Shown: positions 13,256-22,014 of the stretch, piece by piece
Layout of the letters: each line of letters opens with the position of its first letter
Position numbering within the stretch: the stretch's first letter is position 1
From: JACVRW01 sp963808775
Lineage (GTDB): Bacteria; Actinomycetota; Thermoleophilia; Solirubrobacterales; Thermoleophilaceae
Assembly (NCBI GenBank): GCA_963808775.1
Contig: CAWEGR010000005.1
Coordinates: 496,001-560,000, forward strand
Length of the DNA: 64,000 nucleotides
Reading direction: 5' to 3'
Program-made: the position numbers and the translations under genes
The notes under the pieces: generated by a model
The model's database searches: none
The model's input: the letters and a program-made list of their open reading frames with translations, nothing else
What the model was told of the DNA's origin: nothing

Positions 13256-14323
13256 TCAGCGCCGCTTCTCGTGCTTGCGCTCGAGCAGCGCGACATCCGC
13301 CTGCGCGAGCGCGTCCTCGGCGCTCGTGCCGACGGAGACCTCGGCCGAGCCCCAGGTCAGCCTGAGCCCGCGGCCGTCGGGTGCCTTGCAGGCCCCTCCC
13401 ACGTGCTCGGCCATGCGGCCGAGCACGTCGTCGGCCGAGGCCCGGTCGCTGCCGGGGAGCACGACGACGAACTCGTCGCCTCCCCAGCGGAAGCAACGGT
13501 CCGTCGTGCGCAACGAGCGCTCCATCGCGCGGGCGACGTCGACGAGACAGCGGTCGCCCTCGAGGTGGCCGAAGCGGTCGTTGACGTTCTTCAACCCATC
13601 GATGTCCACGAGGCCCACGCTGAGCGCGATGTCCTCGCGCGCGGCGCGCGTCATCTCGACGGTCAGGGCCTCGTCGAATGCGCGACGGTTGCCGAGGCCC
13701 GTGAGGGCGTCCACGCGGGCGAGCCGGCGCGCCACCTCGGCGCCGCTCCTGAGGCCCACCCGCTGACGCCGCACGTGGTGGAGGAAGGCCATCAGGATCA
13801 GGTCGAGCGCGATCAGGATCAGCGCCTCGCCGGCGAGGTCGCTCACCTCCGCCGAGCTCGCACCGTCGTAGACGAGCGGGAGCGCGAGCGCGGCGACCAT
13901 CACGGCGAGGTGGGGGAGGGCACGGCGCGGCGGATGGGCCGCGCCCGCTCCGACCCAGAGCACGAACAGGTCCTCGTAGGGCGACGACGCGCCGCCGGCG
14001 AGCCAGTTCAGCGTCGCGATCCCGGCCACGCCGAGATAGGCGATCACGAGCAGGTCGTCGAAGCTCGGGGAGCGCCGCAGGACGAGCACGGCACCGCCGA
14101 GCCCGGCGGCGATCAGGACGCCGGCGATCGCCCAGCCGGCGGCGCCGATCGCCTGGTCGACGGGGTCCAGTGGGAGGAAGGCCAGCGCGAGCAGCGCGGT
14201 GAGGCCGAGCAGCGCCGCCACGGCGCGCCGGTTCGCGCCGAGCTCCGCCCCCTCGTAGGGGTCGGCGCGCGTCTCGAACATGCTGCGCAGGAATTGGCCT
14301 GCCGCCTTCCGTGGCGTGCTCAT
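13256..14323 (-). CDS. Membrane-anchored diguanylate cyclase (GGDEF domain)
   Basis: This protein of about 355 aa makes the second messenger cyclic di-GMP from two GTP. About six transmembrane helices in the first 185 residues lead to a GGDEF domain, with the active-site motif WGGDEF at 281-285. An RTTD inhibitory site lies exactly five residues upstream, so product inhibition is expected. DALTGLGNRRAFDEAL and VGLVDIDGLKNVNDRFGH are family hallmarks, and no EAL domain is attached. I chose the ATG at 14323, with GGGA before it; upstream starts at 14335 and 14377 would crowd the divergent nadC. The membrane part may sense a signal that cannot be named. Confidence 0.93.
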   Translation of the reverse strand: MSTPRKAAGQFLRSMFETRADPYEGAELGANRRAVAALLGLTALLALAFLPLDPVDQAIGAAGWAIAGVLIAAGLGGAVLVLRRSPSFDDLLVIAYLGVAGIATLNWLAGGASSPYEDLFVLWVGAGAAHPPRRALPHLAVMVAALALPLVYDGASSAEVSDLAGEALILIALDLILMAFLHHVRRQRVGLRSGAEVARRLARVDALTGLGNRRAFDEALTVEMTRAAREDIALSVGLVDIDGLKNVNDRFGHLEGDRCLVDVARAMERSLRTTDRCFRWGGDEFVVVLPGSDRASADDVLGRMAEHVGGACKAPDGRGLRLTWGSAEVSVGTSAEDALAQADVALLERKHEKRR

Positions 14324-14379
14324 CTCACGTCCCATAGCCTGCCGTACATGCTGCGAGACCGGCGGCCCGGGGTCCATCG

Positions 14380-15199
14380 GTGCTGGACCTGATCGACGCC
14401 GCGCTCGCCGAGGACCTGGGCGAGGGCGACCTCACCACGCGCGCCGTCGTCCCCGCGGGAGCACGTGCCCGAGGGGCGCATCGTGCAGAAGGCGCCCGGT
14501 GTGGCGGCCGGCCTCGACGTGGCGCGTGCGGTGTTCGAGCGAGTCGACCCGGCGCTCCGGTTCAGCGAGGAGGAGCGCGCCGCCGGCGAGCGCGCCCCGG
14601 GCTCGCTCGCCCTCGTCGAGGGGGATGCCGCCTCGATCCTCGCGGGTGAGCGGGTCGCGCTGAACTTCCTCGGCCGGCTGTCCGGCGTGGCCACGCTCAC
14701 CGCCCGCTACGTGGAGGCGGTGGAGGGGACTGGCGTGCGGATCCTCGACACGCGCAAGACCACCCCGGGCATGCGCGCCCTCGAGAAGGAGGCCGTCCGG
14801 GCCGGCGGCGGCACGAGCCACCGCAGCGGGCTCTACGACGCGATCCTCGTCAAGGAGAATCACGCGCTGCTCGCCGGCGGGGTGGGTGAGGCCGCGCGCC
14901 TCGCGATGGAGCGGGCACCCGCGGGCGTGACCGTGGAGGTCGAGTGCACGACGCTCGCCGAGGTCGAGGGAGCGCTCGCCGCGGGCGTGCCGCGGCTGCT
15001 GCTCGACAACATGGCGCCGGCCGAGCTGCGCGCCGCGGTCGAGCTCGTGGCCGGACGCGCCGAGCTCGAGGCGAGCGGCGGCATCACGCTCGAGAACGTC
15101 CGCGAGGTGGCCGACACCGGCGTCGACTACATCAGCGTCGGCGCGCTCACCCACTCGGCGCCCGCGCTCGACGTCAGCCTCCTCTTCGAGGCGGCCTGA
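14380..15199 (+). CDS. nadC: Nicotinate-nucleotide pyrophosphorylase NadC, single-base frameshift
   Basis: This enzyme converts quinolinate and PRPP to nicotinate mononucleotide, the last step of de novo NAD ring synthesis. The N-terminal part from the GTG at 14380 reads IDAALAEDLGEGDLTTRAVV. The remainder, in the next frame, reads GRIVQKAPGVAAGLDVA through DTRKTTPGMRALEKEAV, HRSGLYDAILVKENH and the C-terminal TIM-barrel end. The shift lies at a GGGG run, 14473-14476. With one G fewer the two parts join as GARARGRIVQKAPG, exactly the family pattern. The rest of the gene is intact, so a base-calling error is likelier than decay. It converges with nrtR and overlaps it by 26 bases. Confidence 0.9.
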
Positions 15200-15920
15200 G
15201 CACCGCGAACGGATCGGTCACCTCGAGCTCGCGCGAGCGGAAGCGGTAGACGGACGCCGGGCGCCCTCCGCCCGGCCCGGACGAGCGCCGCTCGCCGGTG
15301 GGCTCGAGCACGGCCCGCCGCTCGAGCACGCGCTTCAGGTTGGTGGGGTCGACGGGGTAGCCGAGCGCGGCGGTGTAGATGCCCGTCAGCTCCGAGATCG
15401 TGAACTCCTCAGGCGCCAGCGCGAAGCCGATGTTCGTGTACGAGAGCTTCGCGCTGAGGCGCTCGCGGCCGTCGAGCACGATCCGCCCGTGGTCGAACGC
15501 GATCGGGTCGGGAAGCGCGTCGACCGCATGCCACCTGGTGTCCGCGGGGAGCGCCGGATCGAGGCCGAGCGGGACGAGCCCGAGGTAGGTCGTGGCGAGC
15601 TGCCACTCGAGCGGGTGCCGGTCCGGCTCGCCGACCGTCTCGAGCTGCTCGAGCCAGGACAGCTCCGCCACGTCGACCTTGAGGGCGAGCTGCTGGCGGA
15701 TCGAGTCGTCGAGCGCGAGCACCGGCTCGAGGTAGCCGCCGGGCAGCGACCAGGCCCCCTCGAACGGGGGTTGGGCGCGCTGCCAGAGCAGGACGCAGAG
15801 CGAGTCGCCGCGCACCTGGAGCACGACGGCGAGCGTGACGTGTGTGGGGGATTGGCGTGCCAAGTCTGAGCGGTCCGAGCGGTGTATACTCTCCGTGAAC
15901 GGTTTTCGATCATAAGGCAA
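15174..15920 (-). CDS. nrtR: NrtR-like NAD-biosynthesis regulator (degenerate Nudix domain plus winged helix)
   Basis: This protein of up to 248 aa has an N-terminal Nudix fold (THVTLAVVLQVRGD, then WSLPGGYLEP) and a C-terminal winged-helix region around SELTGIYTAALGYPVDPTNLKR. The Nudix box has lost the catalytic REUxEE glutamates (it reads DDSIRQQLALKV). This is the usual state of NrtR, which senses ADP-ribose or a related NAD product instead of hydrolysing it. Its position between nadC and the divergent nadA fits control of that pathway. The listed start is a TTG only eight bases from nadA; another in-frame TTG at 15863 would leave a normal promoter region and may be the real start. Confidence 0.85.
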   Translation of the reverse strand: MPYDRKPFTESIHRSDRSDLARQSPTHVTLAVVLQVRGDSLCVLLWQRAQPPFEGAWSLPGGYLEPVLALDDSIRQQLALKVDVAELSWLEQLETVGEPDRHPLEWQLATTYLGLVPLGLDPALPADTRWHAVDALPDPIAFDHGRIVLDGRERLSAKLSYTNIGFALAPEEFTISELTGIYTAALGYPVDPTNLKRVLERRAVLEPTGERRSSGPGGGRPASVYRFRSRELEVTDPFAVLRPPRRGG

Positions 15921-15927
15921 AAACTGT
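15899..15927. promoter_or_regulatory. Imperfect inverted repeat upstream of nadA, candidate NrtR operator
   Basis: ACGGTTTT at 15899-15906 faces AAAACTGT at 15920-15927 with a 13-base spacer and one mismatch in eight, ending next to the nadA start. A TATACT at 15885-15890 could be a -10 box. The location between nadA and a NrtR-like gene makes an operator plausible. I have no consensus match to confirm it. Confidence 0.35.
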
Positions 15928-15928
15928 C

Positions 15929-16942
15929 ATGAAGCCGCTCGAGCTCCCCACATTCGATCCCGCCGGCGGCCCCGTGCTCACGGCGGACGAGATCACCCGC
16001 ATGCAGGCCGAGGCGCGCGCGCTCGCGGAGGAGCGCAACGCGGTCATCCTGGCCCACAACTACCAGGTGCCCGAGGTGCAGGACGTGGCGCACTTCGTGG
16101 GGGACTCGCTCGGGCTGTCGCGCAAGGCCGCCGAGACCGACGCGGACGTGATCGCGTTCTGCGGCGTCCACTTCATGGCCGAGACGGCCTCGATCCTCTC
16201 GCCCGACAAGACGGTCCTGCTGCCCGACCTCGACGCCGGCTGCTCGCTGGCCGCGTCGATCGACGCGGACTCGCTTCGGGCCTGGAAGGCGAAGCATCCC
16301 GGCGCGATCGTCGTGATGTACGTGAACACGACGGCGGAGGTGAAGGCCGAGACGGACTACTGCTGCACCTCGTCGAACGCCGTCGCCGTCGTGCAGCACA
16401 TCCTGCGCGAGCACGGGGAGGACACGGAGATCCTGTTCGGGCCCGACATGTGGCTCGGCGCCTACGTCGAGAAGACGCTCGGGCGCCGCATGCACGTCTG
16501 GGACGGCGAGTGCCACGTGCACGCCGGAATCAGGCCCGCCGACATCGCCGACGTTCGCGCGGCGCACCCCGGTGCCGAGTTCATGATCCATCCCGAGTGC
16601 GGCTGCACGACGCAGGTCATGGAGTACGTGGCCTCCGGCGACGTCGACCCCGAGCGCACCCACATGCTCTCGACCGGCGGGATGATCCAGTTCGCGCGCG
16701 ACTCCGACGCGCGCGAGTTCATCGTCGCGACGGAGACCGGGATGCTGCACCCGCTGGCCAAGGAGAACCCCGACAAGGAGTTCATCCCCGCGAACCGGGC
16801 GGCCTTCTGCAAGTACATGAAGATGATCACGCTGCCGAAGCTGCGGGACGCGCTGCGCGACCTGAAGCCGGTGGTGAAGGTCGATCCGGCGCTGGCCGAG
16901 CGGGCCCGGGTGCCGATCGACCGCATGGTGGCCATCGGCTGA
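15929..16942 (+). CDS. nadA: Quinolinate synthase NadA
   Basis: This 337-aa cytosolic [4Fe-4S] enzyme condenses iminoaspartate with dihydroxyacetone phosphate to give quinolinate. Family motifs include NAVILAHNYQVPEVQDVAHF, FCGVHFMAETASIL, MYVNTTAEVKAETDYCCTSSNA and HPECGCTTQ, which include the conserved cluster cysteines. Length is normal. It diverges from nrtR and is 0.7 kb downstream of nadC, but no nadB (aspartate oxidase) is in the window. The iminoaspartate source must therefore be encoded elsewhere or be an aspartate dehydrogenase. A large hairpin follows the stop. Confidence 0.96.
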   Translation: MKPLELPTFDPAGGPVLTADEITRMQAEARALAEERNAVILAHNYQVPEVQDVAHFVGDSLGLSRKAAETDADVIAFCGVHFMAETASILSPDKTVLLPDLDAGCSLAASIDADSLRAWKAKHPGAIVVMYVNTTAEVKAETDYCCTSSNAVAVVQHILREHGEDTEILFGPDMWLGAYVEKTLGRRMHVWDGECHVHAGIRPADIADVRAAHPGAEFMIHPECGCTTQVMEYVASGDVDPERTHMLSTGGMIQFARDSDAREFIVATETGMLHPLAKENPDKEFIPANRAAFCKYMKMITLPKLRDALRDLKPVVKVDPALAERARVPIDRMVAIG

Positions 16943-16993
16943 GGGCCGGGCTGCCCAGCGCGCCGCGCCGGCCGACCGTAGGACCGGCCTGCG

Positions 16994-17030
16994 ATCTACG
17001 TTTGCCCCCTGGGAAGGGGAAAACGTAGAT
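16994..17030. terminator. Long hairpin between nadA and the convergent sigma gene
   Basis: A 10-bp perfect outer stem (ATCTACGTTT with AAACGTAGAT), a G-A mismatch and a 4-bp CCCC/GGGG inner stem surround a 7-base loop. It lies 51 bases past the nadA stop and before the convergent ECF sigma stop, so it can terminate both transcripts. The same 9-10 base arm recurs in a hairpin at 49563-49599. Confidence 0.65.
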
Positions 17031-17073
17031 TGGACGATTCGCACAAGCGCGGCGGGGCGCCCGGAATGCCGGG

Positions 17074-18307
17074 CTAGTCGCCCCCGGGGCCGCTCGATGT
17101 CGGAGTCGGGCTCGTCGTCGCCGGCGATCTCGACCTCGAGTTCGTCGTCTGAACCCGACGACCCGGAGCTGCCCGAGGATCCGCTGCCGCTCGAGAGGTC
17201 GTCGGGCTCTTCGCCTCTCGGCTCGATCCTCGTCGTCGCCGCCTCCCGGACCGGAGTGATCCGGCTCGTCGGGCTCGTCGTTGCCGGGCTCGGGGCGATC
17301 GTCCCCGTCGCCCGGGCCGGAGCGGTCGTCGTCCCGGTCGTGCTCGCGCCGCGGGTCGTCGTCGTCGTCGCTTCCGCGGTCGTCCTCGCGGCCACCGGAG
17401 CCCGAGCGGTCCTCCGCCGGGGCGGGACGCGCGGAGGTCTCGGAGCCGCGGCTCGCCGCGCCGGCCGCAACCGGGGCGCGCCGCGCGGGCTCCCGCTCCT
17501 CGTCGCGGCGCCGCCGCCGGTCGACGCGAGCGGAGACGAGGAATCACCTGAGGGCGCCATCGCGATTCCGCCTCCAACGACGGCGGCGCTGACGAGCGCG
17601 GTCGCGCAGAGCTTCGCCGCGACGGCGCCGCCTCCCACCGCCCCGACGCCAACGAGCTCCGCCACGCGCGCCGTCATCGGCTCCGAGGCGGCGTCGGCCC
17701 ACGGGAGCCGGGTGACGAGGCCGACAGGGGTGACCGCGGTCGCCGCGGCGCGGAGAGTCGTGCGCGCCCGGTTGAGGAGCTGGCGCACGGCGCCGTCGCC
17801 CACCCCGAGCGCGGCCGAGATCTCCTCGTAGCTGCGCCCCTCGAGCTCGCGCAGCACGATCGCGTCGCGCTGGCGCGGCGGCAGCGCCTGCACGGCGGCG
17901 AGCAGCTCGGCGAAGCCCTCGCGCCGCTCGAAGGCCTGATCCGGCCGCTCGACGCCGTCGATTCGCTCGTCGAGCGGCGAGTGGGTGAGCCCGCGGTCGC
18001 GCAGCGCGTTCAGCGCCGCGTTGTGCGCGATCCGGTAGAGCCAGGCGCGCAGCCGGATCTCGCTGTCCGTGCGCAGCATCGACTCGTAGGCGTTGACGAA
18101 GGCGTGCTGGACCACGTCCTCCGCGCGCCCGCCGGGCACGATCCGCGCCACGTAGCCGAGCAGCGGGCGCCGGTAGCGCTCCACGATCGCCTCGAACGCC
18201 GGCCCATAACCGGCCCGAACGAGATCGACGAGACGCTCGTCCGTCTGAGTCGAGAGGACCGGCCGGCGTGCCAGCCGGGCGGGGTGGAGGAGCGCCTTGG
18301 GTGTCAT
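17074..18307 (-). CDS. ECF-type sigma-70 factor with C-terminal membrane segment and low-complexity acidic tail (frame uncertain in tail)
   Basis: Residues 1-200 form a normal ECF sigma factor. Region 2 contains YGPAFEAIVERYRRPLLGYVARIV, and region 4 contains ALPPRQRDAIVLRELEGRSYEEISAALGVGDGAVRQLLNRAR. A hydrophobic segment (AAKLCATALVSAAVVGGGIA) follows and then a Gly/Ser/Asp tail. Without frame changes the gene would read on antisense through nadA to 15386, which is not credible. The tail's coding-like signal moves between frames: acidic in the second frame at about 17520-17225, Ser/Gly-rich in the first at 17215-17100, then a TAG at 17074. Either several indels or real tail drift explains this. 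I see no anti-sigma gene beside it. Confidence 0.75.
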
Positions 18308-18386
18308 GCCACAGTGAGCGTCTGAACCTTCAACACGGGCGGGGCCGCAACCTCACGGTCCGTCCCTCGTTGAGGGTAGAGCCGCC

Positions 18387-19418
18387 ATGCCCATCCGCTT
18401 CCTCACAGCCGCGCTTGCGCTCGCCGCCGGCGCCGTCCCGGCGCCCGCCGCCGCGCAGGACCCGATCGACCACTCGCGCCCGGCCGCGCCGGACGGCACC
18501 CCGATGTGCGCGGACTGGGTGCACGCTCGCCACACGGTCGAGCGCGGCGGACGGCTGTGGCCGACCTGGCATCCGCCGCGCGATCCCGTCTACGGCTGTG
18601 CGTTCGGCCACGAGCACGGCTCGAACCCGCGCGCGTTCCACCACTTCGAGCGCACGGGAATGCCGGCGTTCGGGCCGATCGGGAGCTTCGCCGGCAGCGA
18701 CGAGCCGCACGCGGGCTTCAAGGTCTTCGTGGTCAATCGCGACCGCAAGGGCCTCGCCTGGATGGTGGTGCTCCACCAGGGCTCGGGCTCGCCCCGCCGC
18801 GGGACGGTGCGCCACCACTCGCTCGAGTCATGGGTCTTCACCCGCCGCGGCCGCCGGCTCGCCGCGCACACGCGGCTGATGGCGGACTTCGGCGACGCGG
18901 TCGCGAACTGTCCCGACGTGACCCTCCGCGAGCGCATGCGCCTGTTGCCGCATCCGTCATGCGAGTCGGTTTACGAGGAGTGGGCCACCGCCTTCGACGT
19001 CGGCGGCGTGTTCGGCGGCAGGCCGGCATTCGCGATCGACAACGCGATCACGCAGTTCGACCCGGCGCAGCCCGAGCGGGTGATTCCCAACAAGCCCTTC
19101 GCCTGCGGCCCGCACGACCCGGCGGGCTGGGACTCCTACTGCAAGGGCGACAAGCGCACGGTGCTCCACCCGCGCTGGCGCCTTCGCAACCGCGGCCCGA
19201 GCCGCTTCCGCACCGACGCCTACGGCAGGCGCGCCGGCGCCGGGCTGCTCCAGGTGGTCGCTCGCCGCCTCCGGATCGACCAGACCCGCGAGTGCTGCGG
19301 CGGCGAGAACGTCTTCGCCATGGAGCGCCCGAGCGACGGCGGCATCTACCGGGCAGGCCGGGGCCTCAACTCCGCGAACTTCGAGTTCCCGGGCTACTGC
19401 GTGCTGCGGGCGAACTAG
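18387..19418 (+). CDS. Secreted protein of unknown function with conserved Cys and GHEHG motif
   Basis: This is a 343-aa protein with a clear signal peptide (hydrophobic AALALAAGAVPAPAAAQ, cleavage likely after AAAQ near residue 24). The mature part carries MCADWVHARH, VYGCAFGHEHG, ANCPDVTLRE, FACGPHDPAGWDSYCKGDKRT and ECCGGENVFAMERP. These give about eight cysteines, probably disulfide-bonded outside the cell, and a His cluster (GHEHG) that could bind a metal. I recognise no named family and assign no activity. It diverges from the ECF sigma factor, 79 bases apart, so that factor may control it. The next gene starts 9 bases after its stop. Confidence 0.7.
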   Translation: MPIRFLTAALALAAGAVPAPAAAQDPIDHSRPAAPDGTPMCADWVHARHTVERGGRLWPTWHPPRDPVYGCAFGHEHGSNPRAFHHFERTGMPAFGPIGSFAGSDEPHAGFKVFVVNRDRKGLAWMVVLHQGSGSPRRGTVRHHSLESWVFTRRGRRLAAHTRLMADFGDAVANCPDVTLRERMRLLPHPSCESVYEEWATAFDVGGVFGGRPAFAIDNAITQFDPAQPERVIPNKPFACGPHDPAGWDSYCKGDKRTVLHPRWRLRNRGPSRFRTDAYGRRAGAGLLQVVARRLRIDQTRECCGGENVFAMERPSDGGIYRAGRGLNSANFEFPGYCVLRAN

Positions 19419-19427
19419 GCTCGCCCC

Positions 19428-20162
19428 GTGCAGCTGATCCACCCGGAGCGGCGCGAGACCTCGCCCGAGGAGCTCGCGCGCGGCCTGCGGCTGGCGGAGC
19501 GCGCCCCCGCCGGCCGCCCGTACCTGGGGCTCAACATGGTCTCCTCGCTCGACGGCAAGGCGACGATCGAGTGGCGCACGAAGGGCCTCTCGACCGACCT
19601 CGACCGGAGGCTCTTCCACTCGCTGCGGACGCAGGCGGACGCGGTGATGGTGGGCGCGGGCACCGCGCGGGTCGAGCGCTACGGGCGCATGGCGAAGAGC
19701 GACGAGCTGCGCGAGAGGCGCGAGGCGGAGGGGCTCGCGCGCGACCCGCTCGCCGTGGTGGTCAGCGGCAGGCTCGACCTGCCGGCCGACCTGCCGCTCC
19801 TCAACGAGCCCGAGCAGCGCGTCGTGCTCGCCACGGCCTCCGACGCGAGCATTCCCGGCCTCGGGCCGCAGGTCGAGTACTTCCGCGGCGGGGACGACCT
19901 GCCGCGCCTGCTCGGCCACCTGGCCGAGAGCCACGGCGTCCGTTCGATCCTCTGCGAGGGCGGTCCGACGCTCAACTCCCACCTGTTCGCCGCGAACCTC
20001 GTCGACGAGCTGTTCCTGACGCTGAACCCGAAGGTGGCCGGCGGGGCGTCCGCGCTCACGATCGTGGCGGGCCGCGACCTGGTCGAGCCCGCGGAGCTCC
20101 GGCTGGTGTCCGTGGCGGAGGGCGAGGGGGACCTGTTCACGCGCTGGCGGGTGGAGCGATGA
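19428..20162 (+). CDS. RibD C-terminal/dihydrofolate reductase-fold pyrimidine reductase
   Basis: This 244-aa protein starts at a GTG (QLIHPERRETSPEELA). The DHFR-like reductase fold is indicated by PYLGLNMVSSLDGKATIEWRTKG, then FHSLRTQADAVMVGAGTARVE, then SILCEGGPTLNSHLFAANLVDELFLTLNPKVAGG, which matches the RibD C-terminal domain (PF01872). That domain reduces the ribosyl side chain in riboflavin synthesis using NADPH. The deaminase half is absent, so it acts alone or in another pathway. It is cotranscribed at most with the secreted protein upstream. Function beyond an NADPH-dependent reductase is inference. Confidence 0.82.
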   Translation: MQLIHPERRETSPEELARGLRLAERAPAGRPYLGLNMVSSLDGKATIEWRTKGLSTDLDRRLFHSLRTQADAVMVGAGTARVERYGRMAKSDELRERREAEGLARDPLAVVVSGRLDLPADLPLLNEPEQRVVLATASDASIPGLGPQVEYFRGGDDLPRLLGHLAESHGVRSILCEGGPTLNSHLFAANLVDELFLTLNPKVAGGASALTIVAGRDLVEPAELRLVSVAEGEGDLFTRWRVER

Positions 20163-20249
20163 GGGCGGTCAGCACGAGGACGGCCAGCCCGCGGGGCTAG
20201 TGCAGAAACCTTTGCAGCGATGGTCGCCTGAGGGGGCCGTCCGCTATCA

Positions 20250-21077
20250 ATGACCGTCCTCATGGCGACGGTCGAGATAACGCCCGCCGCGGTAGGGAAG
20301 CCGCGCGGGGAGGGCGACGTTCCTGTCGTCCAGTTCAAGAACGTGACGATGGTGTACGACGGCGGCTCGGTCGCCGTCGACCAGGCGTCGATGCGGATCG
20401 GGCGCGGCGAGTTCGTGTTTCTCGTCGGGCCGACGGGCTGCGGTAAGTCCACCTGCATCCGCCTGCTGCAGAAGGAGCTCGAGCCGAGCAAGGGCGAGGT
20501 CCTGATCGCAGGCAAGTCGCTCAACGACATCCCGCGCAGCCGCGTTCCCTACCTGCGCCGCAACATCGGCGTCGTCTTCCAGGACTACAAGCTGCTGCCG
20601 AACCGGACGGTCTACGACAACGTCGCCTACTCGCTGCAGGTGATCGGCGAGTCGCGCCAGGAGATCCGCCGCAAGGTCCCGGACATCCTGCGCCTCGTCG
20701 GCCTCTCGACGAAGCTCCACAACTTCCCGGACGAGCTGTCCGGCGGCGAGCAGCAGCGCGTCTCGATCGCGCGGGCCTTCGTGAATCACCCGCCGCTCCT
20801 GCTCGCTGACGAGCCGACCGGCAACCTCGACCCCGAGACGTCGATCGGGATCATGCAGCTGATCTACCGCATCAACCGCACGGGCACCACCGTCGTCGTG
20901 GCGACGCACGACAAGGAGATGGTGGACAAGATGCGCCGGCGCGTGATCGAGCTGCGCGAGGGCCGCATCGTGCGCGACGAGAAGTCCGGCCTCTACAGGC
21001 CCGACGAGTCGACGACCGAGTTCGCGATCCGGCTGCGCGGCGAGCTCGGCGTGGGTGCCGAGGGGCACCCGAACTAG
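20250..21077 (+). CDS. ftsE: Cell division ATP-binding protein FtsE
   Basis: This 275-aa ABC-type ATPase pairs with FtsX at the divisome to trigger peptidoglycan hydrolases. It has Walker A GPTGCGKST, signature LSGGEQQRVSIARAF, Walker B LLLADEPTGNLDPE and the H-loop ATHDKEMVD. The N-terminus has an extra 25 residues before the strand VVQFKNVTMVY, and a second in-frame ATG at 20262 could be the start. The C-terminal tail (YRPDESTTEFAIRLRGELGVG) is longer than in E. coli. It lies five bases upstream of ftsX. Confidence 0.96.
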   Translation: MTVLMATVEITPAAVGKPRGEGDVPVVQFKNVTMVYDGGSVAVDQASMRIGRGEFVFLVGPTGCGKSTCIRLLQKELEPSKGEVLIAGKSLNDIPRSRVPYLRRNIGVVFQDYKLLPNRTVYDNVAYSLQVIGESRQEIRRKVPDILRLVGLSTKLHNFPDELSGGEQQRVSIARAFVNHPPLLLADEPTGNLDPETSIGIMQLIYRINRTGTTVVVATHDKEMVDKMRRRVIELREGRIVRDEKSGLYRPDESTTEFAIRLRGELGVGAEGHPN

Positions 21078-21082
21078 GCGCC

Positions 21083-21976
21083 ATGCGCCCCACCTTCTTC
21101 ATCCGGGAGGCGCTGCGCGGCCTGCGCCGCAGCTCCGCGCCCGCGCTGGCCGCGCTCCTCACGGTGGTGCTCACCGCGCTCGTGCTCGGGGTCTTCATCC
21201 CGATCGTGCAGGCCACCACCGGCACGGCCAACGAGGTGCGCGACCGCGTGGTGGTCGACGTCTACATCAAGGATTCCGCCACCCAGGTCGACCAGGACGA
21301 GCTGAAGCAGGCGCTGCTCGCCACGTCGAACGTCAAGTCGGTCGAGTACATCTCGAAGGCCGAGGCGCTCGCGCGGGCGAAGGAGAAGAACCCGAGGGCC
21401 TTCAAGGAGGGCGCGGAGCTGCTCGGCTCGAATCCGCTGCCGGCCTCGTTCCGCGTCACGCCCCAGGATCCCGACAAGCTCGACCAGATCGTCGAGCGGC
21501 TCGACAGCCCGACGGGCGGACCGCAGCTCGCGGCGATCGACGAGGTGCGCGACCGCGAGGAGGACACGGACAAGATCCTGTCCGCCACCGGTCTCGTGAA
21601 GGCGCTCACGGCCGGCCTCGCCGTGCTGCTCATATTCGCGTCGATCGCGCTGATCGCGAACACGATCAGGCTGTCCGTGTTCGCCCGCCGCCGCGAGGTC
21701 GAGGTGATGAAGCTCGTCGGGGCGACCAACTGGTTCATCCGCTGGCCGTTCGTGATCGAGGGAGTGGTCGTCGGATTCTTCGGCGGCCTGCTCGCGGTGC
21801 TCCTGCTCACGATCGCCAAGGAGACCTTCATCGACCCGCTCTCGGAGCGCTTCGAGCTGCTCGCGGCGCCTGAGACGATCGACTTCCCGCTGCTCGTGAT
21901 CGTCCTGATGGTGGCGTGCATCGCCGTGTCGGCGATCGGCTCCGGGATCACCCTGCGCCGCTTCCTGCGCGTTTAG
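21083..21976 (+). CDS. ftsX: Cell division protein FtsX
   Basis: This 297-aa membrane partner of FtsE has one N-terminal helix (about residues 17-40), an extracellular domain and three C-terminal helices. VVVDVYIKDSATQVDQDELK marks the ECD start, SVFARRREVEVMKLVGATNWFIRWPF is the FtsX signature, and GSGITLRRFLRV is the C-terminus. ECD residues around YISKAEALARAKE are typical of actinobacterial FtsX. It normally activates NlpC/P60 or M23 hydrolases outside the cell; none is adjacent here, and an S41 protease comes next instead. Confidence 0.96.
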   Translation: MRPTFFIREALRGLRRSSAPALAALLTVVLTALVLGVFIPIVQATTGTANEVRDRVVVDVYIKDSATQVDQDELKQALLATSNVKSVEYISKAEALARAKEKNPRAFKEGAELLGSNPLPASFRVTPQDPDKLDQIVERLDSPTGGPQLAAIDEVRDREEDTDKILSATGLVKALTAGLAVLLIFASIALIANTIRLSVFARRREVEVMKLVGATNWFIRWPFVIEGVVVGFFGGLLAVLLLTIAKETFIDPLSERFELLAAPETIDFPLLVIVLMVACIAVSAIGSGITLRRFLRV

Positions 21977-22014
21977 TCGATCTTTCGGTCTGCCGCGTAC
22001 CCTCAGCGGTCGTT

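Noticed and set aside
15386..18307. A 973-residue sigma factor extending antisense through nadA
   Set aside because: Sigma homology ends early and the remainder is the nadA complement; a frame error in the tail removes the true stop.
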